Assembly (NCBI GenBank): GCA_028641055.1
Contig: JAPCYS010002934.1
Location: 105,533 to 169,532, forward strand
Length of the DNA: 64,000 nt
Direction of reading: 5' to 3'
Source of the DNA: Alopecurus myosuroides
Taxonomy: Eukaryota > Streptophyta > Magnoliopsida > Poales > Poaceae
The position numbers and the translations under genes are program-made. The notes under the pieces were generated by a model, which saw nothing but the letters and a program-made list of their open reading frames with translations, made no database searches and had not been told where the DNA came from. This document shows, in pieces, positions 1 to 11,134 of this stretch. The number at the start of each line of letters is the position of its first letter. The stretch's first letter is position 1.

Positions 1-1020
1 ACTTCCACAATTTCTTCACAAAAACCATGAAAAATAGCAGACATGCATCTTTGAAAAGTAGCAGGAGCATTACACAAACCAAAAGGCATACGTCTATAAG
101 CATAAGTACCATAAGGACAAGTAAAGGTTGTTTTCTCTTGATCTTGCTTCCTAACAGCAATTTGAGAAAACCCAGAATAACCATCAAGAAAGCAAAAATG
201 AGTTTTCTTAAACAACCTCTCTAGCATTTGATCAATAAAGGGAAAAGGATAATGATCTTTCTTAGTAACTTTATTAACCTTTCTAAAATCAATACACATT
301 CTATAACCAAGTACTACTCTTTGTGGAATGAGCTCATTGTTTTCATTAGGCACAACAGTCATTCCTCCCTTCTTAGGGACACAATGCACAGGGCTCACCC
401 ATCTACTATCAGCAATAGGAAAAATGGTACCAGCATCAAGAAGTTTTAATACCTCATTTGTTACCACTTCCTTCATCTTAGGAATTAAACGCCGGTGATG
501 TTCAACTACTGGTTTGCATTGGGTTCAATATTAATAGCATGCTGACATGTAGTAGGAGAAATTCCCTTCAAATCATCAAGAGTATATCCAATAGCTCCAC
601 GGTGTTTCTTCAGAATTCCCAATAATCTTTCCTCTTCTTCACCTGAAAGTTTAGCACTAATAATAACAGGATATATTTTCTTATCATCAAGATAAGCATA
701 TTTAAGATCATCAAGTAGAGGTTTTAAATCAAAGACAGGATCCTCCTTGGGTGGTAATGTTGTACACAAGTCTTTCACAGGTAATTATGTTTCAGTATCA
801 CGGGTTGACGAAGAAGAATATCGTCAATCTCATTTATCTCTTCCATAAAGACATCACTCTCATGGTCCTCCATATATTTCTGCAAAGCATTGTTAGGAGA
901 AAGAGCAATAGAAGAAAGATGTTCAACTTTAAAAATCTCATCAGTCAATTTAGATTCATAAGGTGTTCTAGCAAATTTGGAGAAATTGAACTCATAATAT
1001 TTTCCATCAAATTTAGTCAA
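1..1020 (-). pseudogene. Protease-RT linker and start of reverse transcriptase (element H)
   Basis: Minus-strand frames at 1020-775 and 778-506 encode the linker before reverse transcriptase (ELSGEEEERLL, HRGAIGYTLDDLKGISP). A frameshift near 510-520 follows. From there to the window edge the frame is open and reads clear RT motifs: CIDFRKVNK, then FLDGYSGFSQI with the first catalytic Asp, then MPFGLCNAPATFQRCM. The YVDD box lies beyond the window. RT copies element RNA into DNA. The three stops or shifts make this copy defective. Confidence 0.75.
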
Positions 1021-1026
1021 AATCTT

Positions 1027-1818
1027 CTATCTTTTACAATCTATAATAGCACCACAAGTGTTCAAGAAAGGTCTACCAAAAATAATAGGACAAGTCTTAC
1101 TAGCATCCCTACCAAGTACTAAAAAATTAGTGGGGTATTTAGTCTTACCACACAAAACTTCCACATCTCTAACAATACCAATCGGAAAAACAGTCTCTCT
1201 ATTAGCAAGCTGAATAACCACATCAATATCTTCAAGCTCACAAGAACCAATGTCCTGCATAATTTCTCTATAAAGCTCATAAGGTATGGCACTAGAACTA
1301 GCACCAATATCACACAAACCATAATAGCAATGATCACCAATCTTAACAGAAAGCATAGGAACACTAGTTTTCTTAGGTCTATGAGCATGAGAAACAATGT
1401 TAGAAGCATCCTCATAGAAGACAATGTGTTCATCCTCCACATTTCCACAAAAAAGATCTTTCACTATTGCTACAGCGGGTTCAACATTTATTTGTTCATC
1501 AGGTTCAATAGCTTTCTTGTTACTTTTATTAACCACACTAGCTACCATAGAGTGTTCTTTCACCTTAGCAGGGAAAGGTATTTTTTCAACATATGGCTCA
1601 GGAACAGCAGGATTAACAACATGCACTTCTATATTACTAGCAGGAACAATATCTTTATATGGTGCATGGTACTTGTGATAATTCTTTTTAGGAATATCAA
1701 GATAGGGAGGCAAAAGCTTTAAGAAAGTTTGCAAAAATTTGAGAATCAGGACCACAAACAACACTAACATCATAGAAATCATTGGTTCCCATAAAAGATT
1801 TAATGCATTCATAATCAT
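1027..1818 (-). pseudogene. Aspartic protease region of element H
   Basis: This 263-codon minus-strand frame carries a retropepsin-like motif, CDIGASSSAIP, about two thirds along. Here DIGAS stands for the classic DTGAS, a common variant in Athila-like elements. The flap and second half follow: VIQLANRETVFPIG, then LGRDASKTCPIIFGRPFL with the hydrophobic-G motif. The enzyme would cleave the gag-pol polyprotein. Upstream the frame is Lys/Pro rich (gag-protease linker). Downstream it ends in a stop at 1027, after which the pol linker continues in another frame, so the polyprotein is broken. Confidence 0.75.
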
Positions 1819-2345
1819 AATTTATACCTGATTTTCTACCTTTGTCGTTCTCCCATCCTTCAGTGTTATCTTGAATACGGTCAAGAATATCCCATTTAGC
1901 TTCTTCCTTCATACGTGTGAATGATCTAGAACAAGAAGCATCCAATAAATCCTTATCATGAAGAGAAAGCCTTACATAAAAATTATTGATCACAAGATTT
2001 GATTCTGATCTTTATGAATCTCACTAGGAGGATAAAATTTAGAATAAAAGAGAGGAACAATTTCCTCCCATCCAATAGTTTCACCATTCTTCAGTAATTT
2101 GAACCATTCAACGACTCTTCCTTACAACGATAAGGATAATAATTTCCTTTTAACTTGATCCATTGTAATACCTGCACACCTGAATAACTTGCATAATTCA
2201 TGTATAAAGAGGAAATGATCACCGGGATGGACAGTTCCATCACAGTAGTAGCACTTATCCATTACACGTGCAACAATTTTCATAGGTATTTTATAAGGAT
2301 CTAATTCAGCAAAAGACGAGTTACCAACTACCCTAGTAGCACCGG
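1697..2345 (-). pseudogene. gag remnant of element H
   Basis: Two minus-strand pieces encode Athila-type gag. The first (about 2340-2122) has the run from FAELDPYKIP through HPGDHFLFIHELCKLFRCAG to QVKRKLLSLSL. It matches the gag at 16028-16474 closely. The second (1993-1697) has NNFYVRLSLHDKDLLDASC and EEAKWDILDRI, matching NFYARLSGHYRDYLDAC in element F1. Gag forms the particle that packages element RNA. The middle (about 1994-2121) is out of frame, so no full-length gag can be read. Confidence 0.75.
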
Positions 2346-2435
2346 TAGAAGTACCCCTACACAGACAAAAATAAAAAATAAAAAACTCACAGTAAAAGTT
2401 TTTCTTACCAATTCCACTTACCAATAGTGCTTCAC

Positions 2436-2453
2436 TCCTCGGCAACGGCGCCA
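2436..2453 (-). other. Primer binding site, tRNA-Asp type (element H)
   Basis: The minus strand reads TGGCGCCGTTGCCGAGGA. This differs at one position from the perfect complement of the plant tRNA-Asp 3' end that is found at 16673-16690. It lies 14 bases from the LTR end. It primes minus-strand cDNA synthesis and is not a tRNA gene. Confidence 0.85.
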
Positions 2454-2467
2454 GAAAATAGTCTTGA

Positions 2468-3924
2468 TGACCCACAAGTATAGGGGGTGTATCGTAGTAC
2501 TTTTGATAAATAAGAGTGTCGAACCCAACGAGGAGCAAAAGGTCTTGATAAGCAGGTTGGATAGAGGATTCACTGTAAACACTAGCAAACGAGTTTTTGG
2601 AGGCTTTTGATATAGCAATAAATAAAATGCGAGTAAATAAAGTAAAATAAATAATATTATAGAGAGTTCCCAATCCTTTTGAGAGCAAACGACAAGCCGG
2701 TTGTGTTACTTATGACTACCAAACGTTCTCTAGGACACATGGGAATTTCGTCAAGTGCTTTCTCTTTGTTACAGTTGATTAATATCCATTAGTTCTTAAA
2801 GTGTTGTGTGGGTGAACCTATGCTAATGCACCGCCCAACTAGGAATAATACATAATTGTGATTATACCCCTCGTAAGCATCCGCAAATACAAGAAGGTAA
2901 TTAAGATAAATCTAACCACGGCCTTAAACTCCGGGATTCTACGCTCCCTCGTGCATCGGTTTCCTAACAGGGGTTTAGGTTTCTGTCACTCTGGCAACCC
3001 CATACTTAGTAGCCAAATACATAATGCATCCTCCTAGGCCCATAAAGGTGAAGTATCATGTAGTCAACGTTCACATGACACACCTAGAAGAATAGCACCA
3101 CAACTTAAATACCGAACCACGAGATACTACTTCAATATAACTTCACTACTAACATCCTGACTTCTCCCATGTCCTCAAGAACTAAACGAACTACTCACAA
3201 GACATCATATGGATCATAATCAGAGGTCATATAATGGATGATAACAATCTGGTCATAAAGTTCTAACACCGATAAATCTCACAAGCATCAACTACTAACA
3301 AGTAATCCACACCAGGAGAGGGATCTAATGTAAAACAACGATAGAGGCCCCTAGTTGTTACATCGGGATGACAGTGGATGATGAGGGTGATGGTGTTGGT
3401 GATGACGATGATCATGATGAAGCCCGGAGTGATGTCGGTGACGATGGCGGTGATTTTCCCTCTCCAGAAAGGAATTCCCTGGCAGATTTCGCCCTGCCAG
3501 AGAGCTTTTCTCTCTCGGGTGTTTTTCGCCCCGAGGCAGCGGCGGAATAATTCTTCGATGATAGTCTGGGGCTTAGGGTTCCCTGGGGGTCAAGTACGCA
3601 AAAGACCTCAACCATAGGTGGGCCAGGGTGGCCACACCACCGTGTGGGTCCCTGGTGGGCCCCCTCTGGCTCCCCTTCTGGCTGGAGTCCTCCTCTGAAC
3701 TTCTAAGACACCCCCGGTATCCCCCTTCTTCTTCTGATCTTCTGAAATATGGTATCTCAACGGTGCTTTTTTCCATCAGAATTCTTGTCCCAGTGTTTAT
3801 TCTCCAAAAATTATGAAACATGCAAAATAAGATAAATAACATAAGGGATGCATCATAACATGAAATATATGGATGAATAACAGCAAATAACAACATAAAA
3901 CGGTGATGCAAAATGGACGTATCA
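2468..3924 (-). repeat. 5' LTR of element H (1457 bp)
   Basis: The plus strand starts TGACCCACAAG and ends ACGTATCA, giving the canonical TG...CA ends. On the minus strand it begins TGATACGTCC, the usual start of this LTR group. The primer site lies a few bases inside its 3' end. Positions 3375-3440 hold an imperfect GATGATG-type microsatellite. Confidence 0.85.
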
Positions 3925-5779
3925 GTCCTCGAGTAGCTAAAACGATAAAAACGAAATAATTTTTGAGGTGACATGCTACCAACATAATCTTGATCATCAT
4001 ATTTGTAAAAGTATTTGTAAGCTGATATCATAGCACTCTAAACATAGGCATGATAGATATAATTCTAACAATGAAACTTAGCAACCATGTTCCAACATGA
4101 AAAGTAACACAAATAAAATATCATGAATAATAACGCACTTGAAAGTTATACGTTTGTTTTGAGCAAAAAGAAAACATAGCAAAGTGATATTTTGCTTGTC
4201 CTTAAAAGTGGGGCAAAACATAAATGTCAGTACACCTTCAAAGTTCAAGTGGATGACTAGAACAAATAATTTAAGAGAAAGTAATAACACATCATGAATC
4301 AATCAATAATAATCTTTGGGACTGATGGACATTAAACTCGGAATGACAACTATGCTCTCTTAATTGTGCATAAAGTTAGAAGATGGAGACTCAACATAAA
4401 AGTGAAAGAAAGGCCCTTCGCAGAGGGAAGCAGGGATTAACTCATGTGCTAGAGCTTTTTATTTTATTAAACAGAGGTATTGAAAACATTTTTTAGAGAG
4501 GTGTATGCTTATGTCAATGAATGGTAATAGAGTTCTTGGCATCTTCCATACTAGACAAGTTGAGAGCGGTTCCAAATTATTTATTTTGGGCACTTATAGA
4601 ATGCACTTTATATAGTATGACACTCCTCCCCACCTTGATTTCGCAAACCATGGCTAACGAATCCTCGGGTGCCAGCCAACAAATCGCATACCATGGAGGA
4701 GTGCCTATTTATTTGTTTAGCTTTTTTATGTTATAATGGTCTAACCAGCTCTTTGCAAAATTAATGACGAGCAGATGAAGCATGCAAGTCGGGGTACTTA
4801 ATTAGTATGGAAGACAACAAACCCAACTACTACTTCCTCATGAGCTAAAACAGGGGCATACAACAGAAATAATTTTGAAAGTTTTAAAGGTAGCACATGA
4901 GAAATTTACTTGGAGTGGCGGTTAAATACCACATGTAGGTAGGTATGGTGGACACATTTGGCAAACTTTGGTTTTTGGGAGTTCGATGCACGAGTAGAGC
5001 TCATACTCCGTACAGGTGGAGGCTAGCAAAAGACAGGGACCGACAAATTAAGAGAGCAATAATGGCCATAATCATTCATAGCGACAAAAACATTATTAAT
5101 CAAATCATAAATGGTATTACAAGTCAAAAACTAAATGATCATAGAGGCTATAAGTGACTGGTTTGTATTCATAAATATGGTGTGAGCATGCGCCAAGTCA
5201 ACGAAATAAAGCATTCGAAGGAGATTACCACAATATTATGCTTCAATGTGATAAAAACAACTCATGATTCTTTCAATGGCACCTTAAGCACTTTTAGCTA
5301 TTTGAGACAAGTAATGCTACAATAATAACTGCTAATCATAGAATTAAAATGGTATCCAACATGACATGACAAAGTCTAGCCACAGTCTAGACAAGCTTCT
5401 AATTGCACCGTTATAAGCATGAAATATTTTATTGCTTTCCAACACCATCACTTATTTAAACAAAAAATCTCCAAATGATATATCAATGAAACTAGAGAGT
5501 AACACTACTCTACAAGAACTAACAGCTCTGAATAAGAGATGCATGAAAACAAGAGCTAAAAAGAGGAGGAGTTGCAGCAGCTAGACGAAAAACGAAGAAT
5601 GCGAGTATGCTAGGAATACGAGTATTCATATAAAAATGCGGAGCATATCTTTCTCCCACACAAGAATGCTAGGTTCCAACTAAGTTTATTGCATCAAGGA
5701 AAACAAGAAAACAAAATCAAGCAGATGCTCCAAGTAAAGTGCATATGATGTGACCGAATGAAAATATAGTTTCACTAGA

Positions 5780-7900
5780 AGTGACCTGATAATTTGCTGA
5801 TGAAGAAGGGGATGCCTTGGGCTTCCCCAAGCTTAGACGCTTGAGTATTGTTGGACTTTTATGGGATGAACCACGGGGGTATCCCCAAGCTTTGGATTTT
5901 CAATCTTCTTGATCATATAATATCACCCTCTTCTCTTGACCCTTGAAAACTTTCTTCACACCAAACTCAAAGTAATTCTCATTAGAGGGTTAGTGCACAA
6001 TCAAAAACTCACATGTTCTCCTTGTACACAAGAATTAGTAATACTTTTTAAACATTATCTACAACCACTAATGTCTTGTGGAGGAAAGAAATCCACTCAA
6101 CATAGTAAAAGAGAGAATGCAAGTAAAAAGGCAGAATCTGTTAAAACCAGAACAGTTTGTAAACACGAATTTTTTTGGGGCACTTACGTTGCTAAAATTG
6201 AAAAATGCAGAACTAGAAAAGGTTTAGGAAATAGCTGAGTATTAAGCACAAAAATATTCAGGTCATTCTGATCTTTCTTTGATTTTATACGAATTTAATA
6301 GTGGACAGTAGAAATCGGTTTCCTGCGCAGAAATCCAAATCTAACCTCAACTTCTCATTAGAGACTTTACTTGGCACAACAAATACGAGAAAGTAAATAT
6401 ACAAAGGATTTGATACAGAATTAATAAACACCTTGACTCAAAGAAAACAGAAGAAAACATTGCAAAAATAAAAACATGGGTTATCTCCAAAGAAGTGCTT
6501 TTCTTTAACGCCTTGCAGCTAGACCTGATAATATTCCCAAATTGCTGCTATTAAACCAAATCAAAATTTGTTTTTGAATTAAAGAAAGTTTGCTTAAGTG
6601 ACCAACTTATAAATGAAATGTAATACACAAAACAAATTAAATGAAAATGCAAAGAGTCCACTCTTTCAACAAAAGTCAGAATCTGTCCAGAAAAATAGCA
6701 GCTGGAAAACGTATTTATTAGGTGCACTTAAACATGTCACAAATTTTTGCCAATTTTTTCCATGCATAGGGTTATATGTTACATAACGTTTTAAATTTTC
6801 TTGACTTTTCGAGTTTTCAGTAAAATATGAAAAATTATACAGTGAGCAAAAAATGCTGAAAACAGAAAACGCACTTAAATATGCATAACCAAAACTAAAT
6901 GCGCAAAACTTGGTACTTTATTTTTTTACAAACTAAAATAACAGAGTCTAAACTTCATAGTAACAGCAAAGAATCCCAAAAATAAATGAAAGAAAATTAA
7001 AATACATGTTAAGACCATACATATCATGTGAAAAGGGTAATATAGATCATGAACTAGACAACCTCATTTTTGTTGATGGATAGGGGGATGACTCGGTTAT
7101 CCCAAGCTTAGATGATTGTATCCTCTTAAATATTTTCTTGGGATTCACCTAAACATCCCCAAGTTTGAGCTCTTACGTCTTTTTGTTCATCTCATATCAC
7201 CATATTGATTAGATATTATAAACTACATCCAAATAAAACTTCATAAATTCATTAGTAGGGTTAGTACTCATTAAATAAAATCCACTCATGTTCAAGTATT
7301 GGCAAGTTTCATGATATTTATTAAACATTAGCCACTGTATATACCGAGGTTTATTATAAAATTTTCATTGTCCGTCGAAAAACTAAGGAAACTAAAAACA
7401 CTAAGTACAATATTGAATAAACAAGAAATCTGCGAAAACTTAACAGCCTGTAAAGATGGCACTCAATGAGATAGTTATGTAGCTCAAATCAAAAAACTTA
7501 AAAATAATGGAAGACATATCATAATTTCAGGTTTATGCATAAAAAATTTCAGATCAAAATACTATTTTGAGATTTATCACGATTTTTTACAGTGAAGCAC
7601 AGGAAATCTGCCAAAAACTAATACGTCAGTGAAAATCGATTTTTTCAGAATATCTACGTAACTCAAATTGGAAAAATTAGAACTAATGAAGCTTAGGTAC
7701 TAGGCTCAGGTTTATGCACAAAAATTTGCAGATCCAAATAATTTTCTGGTGATTTTAAACATGTTATACGGTGAAGCACAACAAATCTGTTTCTGCGCAG
7801 TAAACCAAAGTTTTGCACTTACAAATAACTAGAGACTAATATTTGCACTTTATTTTTTTATGTACAGAGGTATATACACAATATTTACAATATATACATG
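5780..7900 (-). repeat. Diverged internal duplication inside element G
   Basis: Two segments, roughly 5780-6990 and 7060-7900, share the same order of landmarks on the plus strand. These are a GATGAAGAAGGGGATG-like start, a CCCCAAGCTTAG motif, a CTTCTTGATCA/TCATATCACC stretch, and an ACTCATGTTC block. Later come runs resembling GCACAGAAATCTG and TTTCCTGCGCAG. Element F1 has the block once (about 13080-13700) and element F2 has it inverted (about 27050-27700). No coding function is seen. Confidence 0.6.
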
Positions 7901-8169
7901 TTTTATCTAAAAAGATTCCGTGGAAAGATTTGTTTTGGTTTCATAGGCAAGAACACAAGTGTTCAAGGTCGACCCCCACTTAACCATTACTCATCTTTTC
8001 AATCATTTTTCTTTTTGAAAATGTTTTTTGATAACAAGTACAAATATTATTTTTTATAATTCACATTCCCTATACAAACTAAGATAGAAAACAACTTACA
8101 ACTTAAAGTAAAAACTACTTAGAGACAAAGCAAACAAGTGCACACAAGAATATTCACTCACGCTATTGC

Positions 8170-8187
8170 TCCCCGGCAGCGGCGCCA
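8170..8187 (-). other. Primer binding site, tRNA-Asp type (element G)
   Basis: The minus strand reads TGGCGCCGCTGCCGGGGA, one base off the perfect tRNA-Asp complement. Confidence 0.8.
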
Positions 8188-8197
8188 GAAAAGATCT

Positions 8198-9510
8198 TGA
8201 TATCCCACAATTATAGAGGATCGTGTGTAGCCTTTTCGATAAGTAAGAGTGTCGAACCCAACGAGGAATTAAAGGTAAGATAAGTATTCCCTCAAGTTCT
8301 ATCTACCACTGATACAACTCTACACACACTAAACATTTACTTTACCTAGGAAATAATACTAGAGCAACAATACAGGTAAACAAGATAGTTTTCCAGGATA
8401 ATAAATACATGAAAGTAAAGTTATTTGCCGCAGGAATAAAGTACACTAAATAAATAAATATAAACTAACAGTAACATGAGTGTGCAAAAGTGGTCTAAAT
8501 TGTGATGGATTTGTCCATGATCAAATAGTCAAATACAAGGTTGATATTCCTCTTTCATGTGGGAGAGGCAAAGCTAACAAGCTCTCACTATCCAATGGTT
8601 GCAAGTACTTATGGTTGGAACTCTAGCAAACATCCGTAAGTACTAGAAGATACATTAAGGTAAAAATACCCAACCATAGCATTAAGATCAAAATGTCCAC
8701 TTTATCCCATATGCTTTAATCACTAGATTGGGGCTCATGTTTCTGTCAAGGGATCTACACAAACATGACATAGATGCAATAGATCATCTGCAAATAATTT
8801 ATAACGTCAAACACCATGTTTACATAGGGCGGCACAGAGGTGTTTGGGAGGATGAACCATTATATACAAGGAGGAATTGGCGATGCAGATGGCGGTGAAG
8901 ACGGTGGAGAGGACAGTGTGGGGCGCAGGGCGGCGCCGGCGGTGGCGCATATACTCCTTCCCTGCACCGCGACATCATGGGGAGCGCCACCCCTTAGCTC
9001 TCTTCCTTCATGGTCTTGGGAGCCCTGCCCCATGGAAATGACATCCATGGGGGAGGCTAAAACGTGACTTTGGTGGCTAGAAATTCGTGGTATGGGGTGT
9101 CTCTTGGATTTTCGTCATCCCATCTAGGGATGCAGTAAATAAGGAATATCTCGGTCTTCCGGACTCATAATCAGGCGAATTTTAAATCTAGAACATATGA
9201 CACAACATTACCCACAATTTTGTTTTCTGTGAGATTTCTGTTTGACGCCGTCTTCGCCCCGTAACGTGATAATCTTTAAAAAGAGTTTTCAGACAGATTT
9301 CAGGAAAGTCCCAATTCAACTCCAACAAGGTTTCCTCTTCTATTTTTGATAGTTCCTGCACATCAAAGTGTAAAACAAGAACATTGTGCACTTTTGCAAC
9401 TATTATTAGGCTAGTCCAAATAAATCATAAATTTAATACAAAAACAATTATCAAAAGCATAAAAGTAGCATGAAACCATAAAAAATTATAGATACGTTTT
9501 CGACGTATCA
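8198..9510 (-). repeat. 5' LTR of element G (1313 bp)
   Basis: The plus strand starts TGATATCCCACAA and ends TTCGACGTATCA, with TG...CA ends. The primer site follows 10 bases inside. Short ORFs around 8840-9067 on both strands are GC-rich LTR sequence and are not called as genes. Confidence 0.8.
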
Positions 9511-9652
9511 ATCAACCATCTACAAGGAGTCGTCAACAACACAAAAAAATGACCTCACCGTCGCGCAGTTTTTCGCCAAGCTGAAAAGCTTCTCCTTTGA
9601 ACTTGCTTTTGCTGGAAAACCAGTCAAAGATGATGAGATGATAGGCTACATC
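9511..9652 (+). pseudogene. Copia-type gag fragment
   Basis: This short plus-strand reading frame resembles the gag (UBN2-like) domain of Copia elements: LTVAQFFAKLKSFSFELA followed by AGKPVKDDEMIGYI. The domain normally continues with a conserved LGxEY stretch, which is missing because the LTR of element A begins at 9653. The fragment is bounded on the left by the element G LTR. It appears to be a scrap of the oldest sequence in this stack, with both sides replaced by later insertions. Confidence 0.6.
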
Positions 9653-9764
9653 TGTCGTGGTGAGGTAAAGACGGAAGCCATGGGATGGCTTAAGGTTGGG
9701 GCCGATGGACACTGTGTGTATCCGGGGAGGGATTGCACGCCTAGCCGGCGCGCTCACTACACTG
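9653..9764 (-). repeat. 3' LTR of element A, outer piece
   Basis: It starts TGTCGTGGTGAGG, closely resembling the LTR start of element B at 33727 (TGTCGTGGGAAAG). It ends at 9764, where F1 inserted. Its last five bases, CACTG (9760-9764), are repeated at 18097-18101. Confidence 0.55.
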
Positions 9765-11134
9765 TGATGTCTACGCACGCTTCTATTCTTTTAGACAGTG
9801 TTGGGCCTCCAAGTGCAGAGGTTTGTAGAACAGCAGCAAGTTTCCCTTAAGTGGATCACCCAAGGTTTATCGAACTCAGGGAGGCAGAGGTCAAAGATAT
9901 CCCTCTCAAGCAACCCTACAATTAAGATACAAGAAGTCTCTTGTGTCCCCAACACACCCAATATACTTGTCAGGTATATAGGTGCACTAATTCGGCGTAG
10001 AGATAGTGAAATGCGAGTAATATGGATGGTTATAAGTAATAATAGCAATCTGAAATAAATATGGCAGCAAGAAAACATGTAGCAGAACAGGCGGAAAACG
10101 GTGTTTCAATGCTTGGAAACAAGGCCTAGGGATCCTACTTTCACTAGTGGACACTCTCAACAATGATCACATAATTGAATGCATCAATATCTCCCTTCAC
10201 TATGCTACTCCGAACCACTCTTCGGTCGAATAACAAACACCACTTCATTGCGTAGGGCTGTAACAGCCCTCCTCAAGTTTGTATTCCCATGTCTAGTTAA
10301 CCCCACGCTGTCACTATGAGAGCCCTAGAAGGTACTAAGCAAACTCCACAATTTCATAGGGTCATCCAACACAAGATATAAATATCATGCTAAACCACAT
10401 GGTGCACACACTATCACCTTTACACCGTGATCAAAGTGTTTACGGAGATCTCATAACAAAACCACTTGAGTAGCATAATACATGAAGAGAAACATCTACT
10501 AATTCAACTAGATACAAAGCTCATAATCACGTAAAGATCACACCATGGGAGAGAGAGAGATGAACCACATAGCTACTGATAGAGCCCTCAGCCTCAGGGG
10601 AGAACTTCTCCCTCCTCAACATAGGAGACAGCAACGGTGATGGAGATGGTTGTGGAGTCGATGGAGATAGTTCCGGGGGCACTTCCCCGTCCCAGCAGGG
10701 TGCCAGAACAGAGATCTGTCCCCCAAAACTTGTCAGCGACGGCGACGGAGCTACGAATGTATTTTGTGGAAAATGTCGATTCTTCTAGGGTTTATGCATC
10801 AAGGAGTATATATAGGCGAAAGGGCGATGTCGAGGGGTGGCCAGGGGGTGGTGGCGCCACCCTATAGTGTGGCCACCCTGTGGCCCCCCTCCGGGGCTCT
10901 TCGGGACTTCTGGATGCTTCCGGGGCTTCGAATCGTCCAATTCCGAGAATATTTCCAGAACAACTTTTCTGAAACTAAAAACAACAGAAAACAGGAACTG
11001 GCTCTGTGGCATCTTGTCAATAGGTTAGTGCCGAGAAATTGATAAAAATGACATAAAGTGTAGGAAAACATGTGGGAAAAAACATGAAAACAACATGGAA
11101 CATCAGAAATTAAGGATACGTTTATGACGTATCA
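9765..11134 (-). repeat. 3' LTR of F1
   Basis: The plus strand starts TGATGTCTACGCACGC and ends ACGACGTATCA-like (TTTATGACGTATCA). It aligns along its length with 16701-18096. A TATATATA-type box lies in GAGTATATATAGGCG near 10805-10819. Confidence 0.9.

Larger units (their letters stand above)
1..3924 (-). mobile_element. Athila-like Gypsy LTR retrotransposon H, 5' portion (continues off the left edge)
   Basis: Reading the minus strand from 3924 downward gives an LTR (3924-2468), a tRNA-Asp type primer site (2453-2436), gag pieces (about 2340-1697), an aspartic protease (1818-1027) and reverse transcriptase running off the left edge. This is the Gypsy order. The Asp primer site and the gag type point to the Athila lineage, as in Triticeae families such as WHAM/Sabrina; that family name is my inference. 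The 3' LTR lies outside the window. The element sits inside the 3' untranslated part of a related element: sequence at 3925-4000 matches the pre-3'LTR region seen near 29470-29560. Coding frames are broken in several places, so this copy is not autonomous. Confidence 0.85.
3925..9510 (-). mobile_element. Non-autonomous Athila-like element G (5' LTR and internal; 3' end lost to element H insertion)
   Basis: The minus strand starts with an LTR (9510-8198) and a primer site (8187-8170). About 4.2 kb of AT-rich internal sequence follows with no gag, protease, RT or integrase frame. The internal part shares blocks with other elements here. Positions 3925-4010 match the pre-3'LTR block near 29470-29560, and 4500-4740 matches in reverse the block near 50450-50660 and resembles 11680-11830. 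Element H interrupts it at 3924/3925, close to where its own 3' LTR should begin. With no coding sequence it would have needed proteins from a relative. All short ORFs in it look spurious. Confidence 0.75.

Noticed and set aside
2436..2453. tRNA gene (tRNA-Asp-like sequence)
   Set aside because: Only the 18 bases complementary to the tRNA 3' end occur, next to an LTR; it is a primer binding site, as at 8170, 16673 and 24574.
10637..10867. Conserved ORFs within the F1 LTRs (also 17472-17876)
   Set aside because: They recur because the LTRs are duplicated; frames differ between the two LTR copies by indels, so no protein is conserved.
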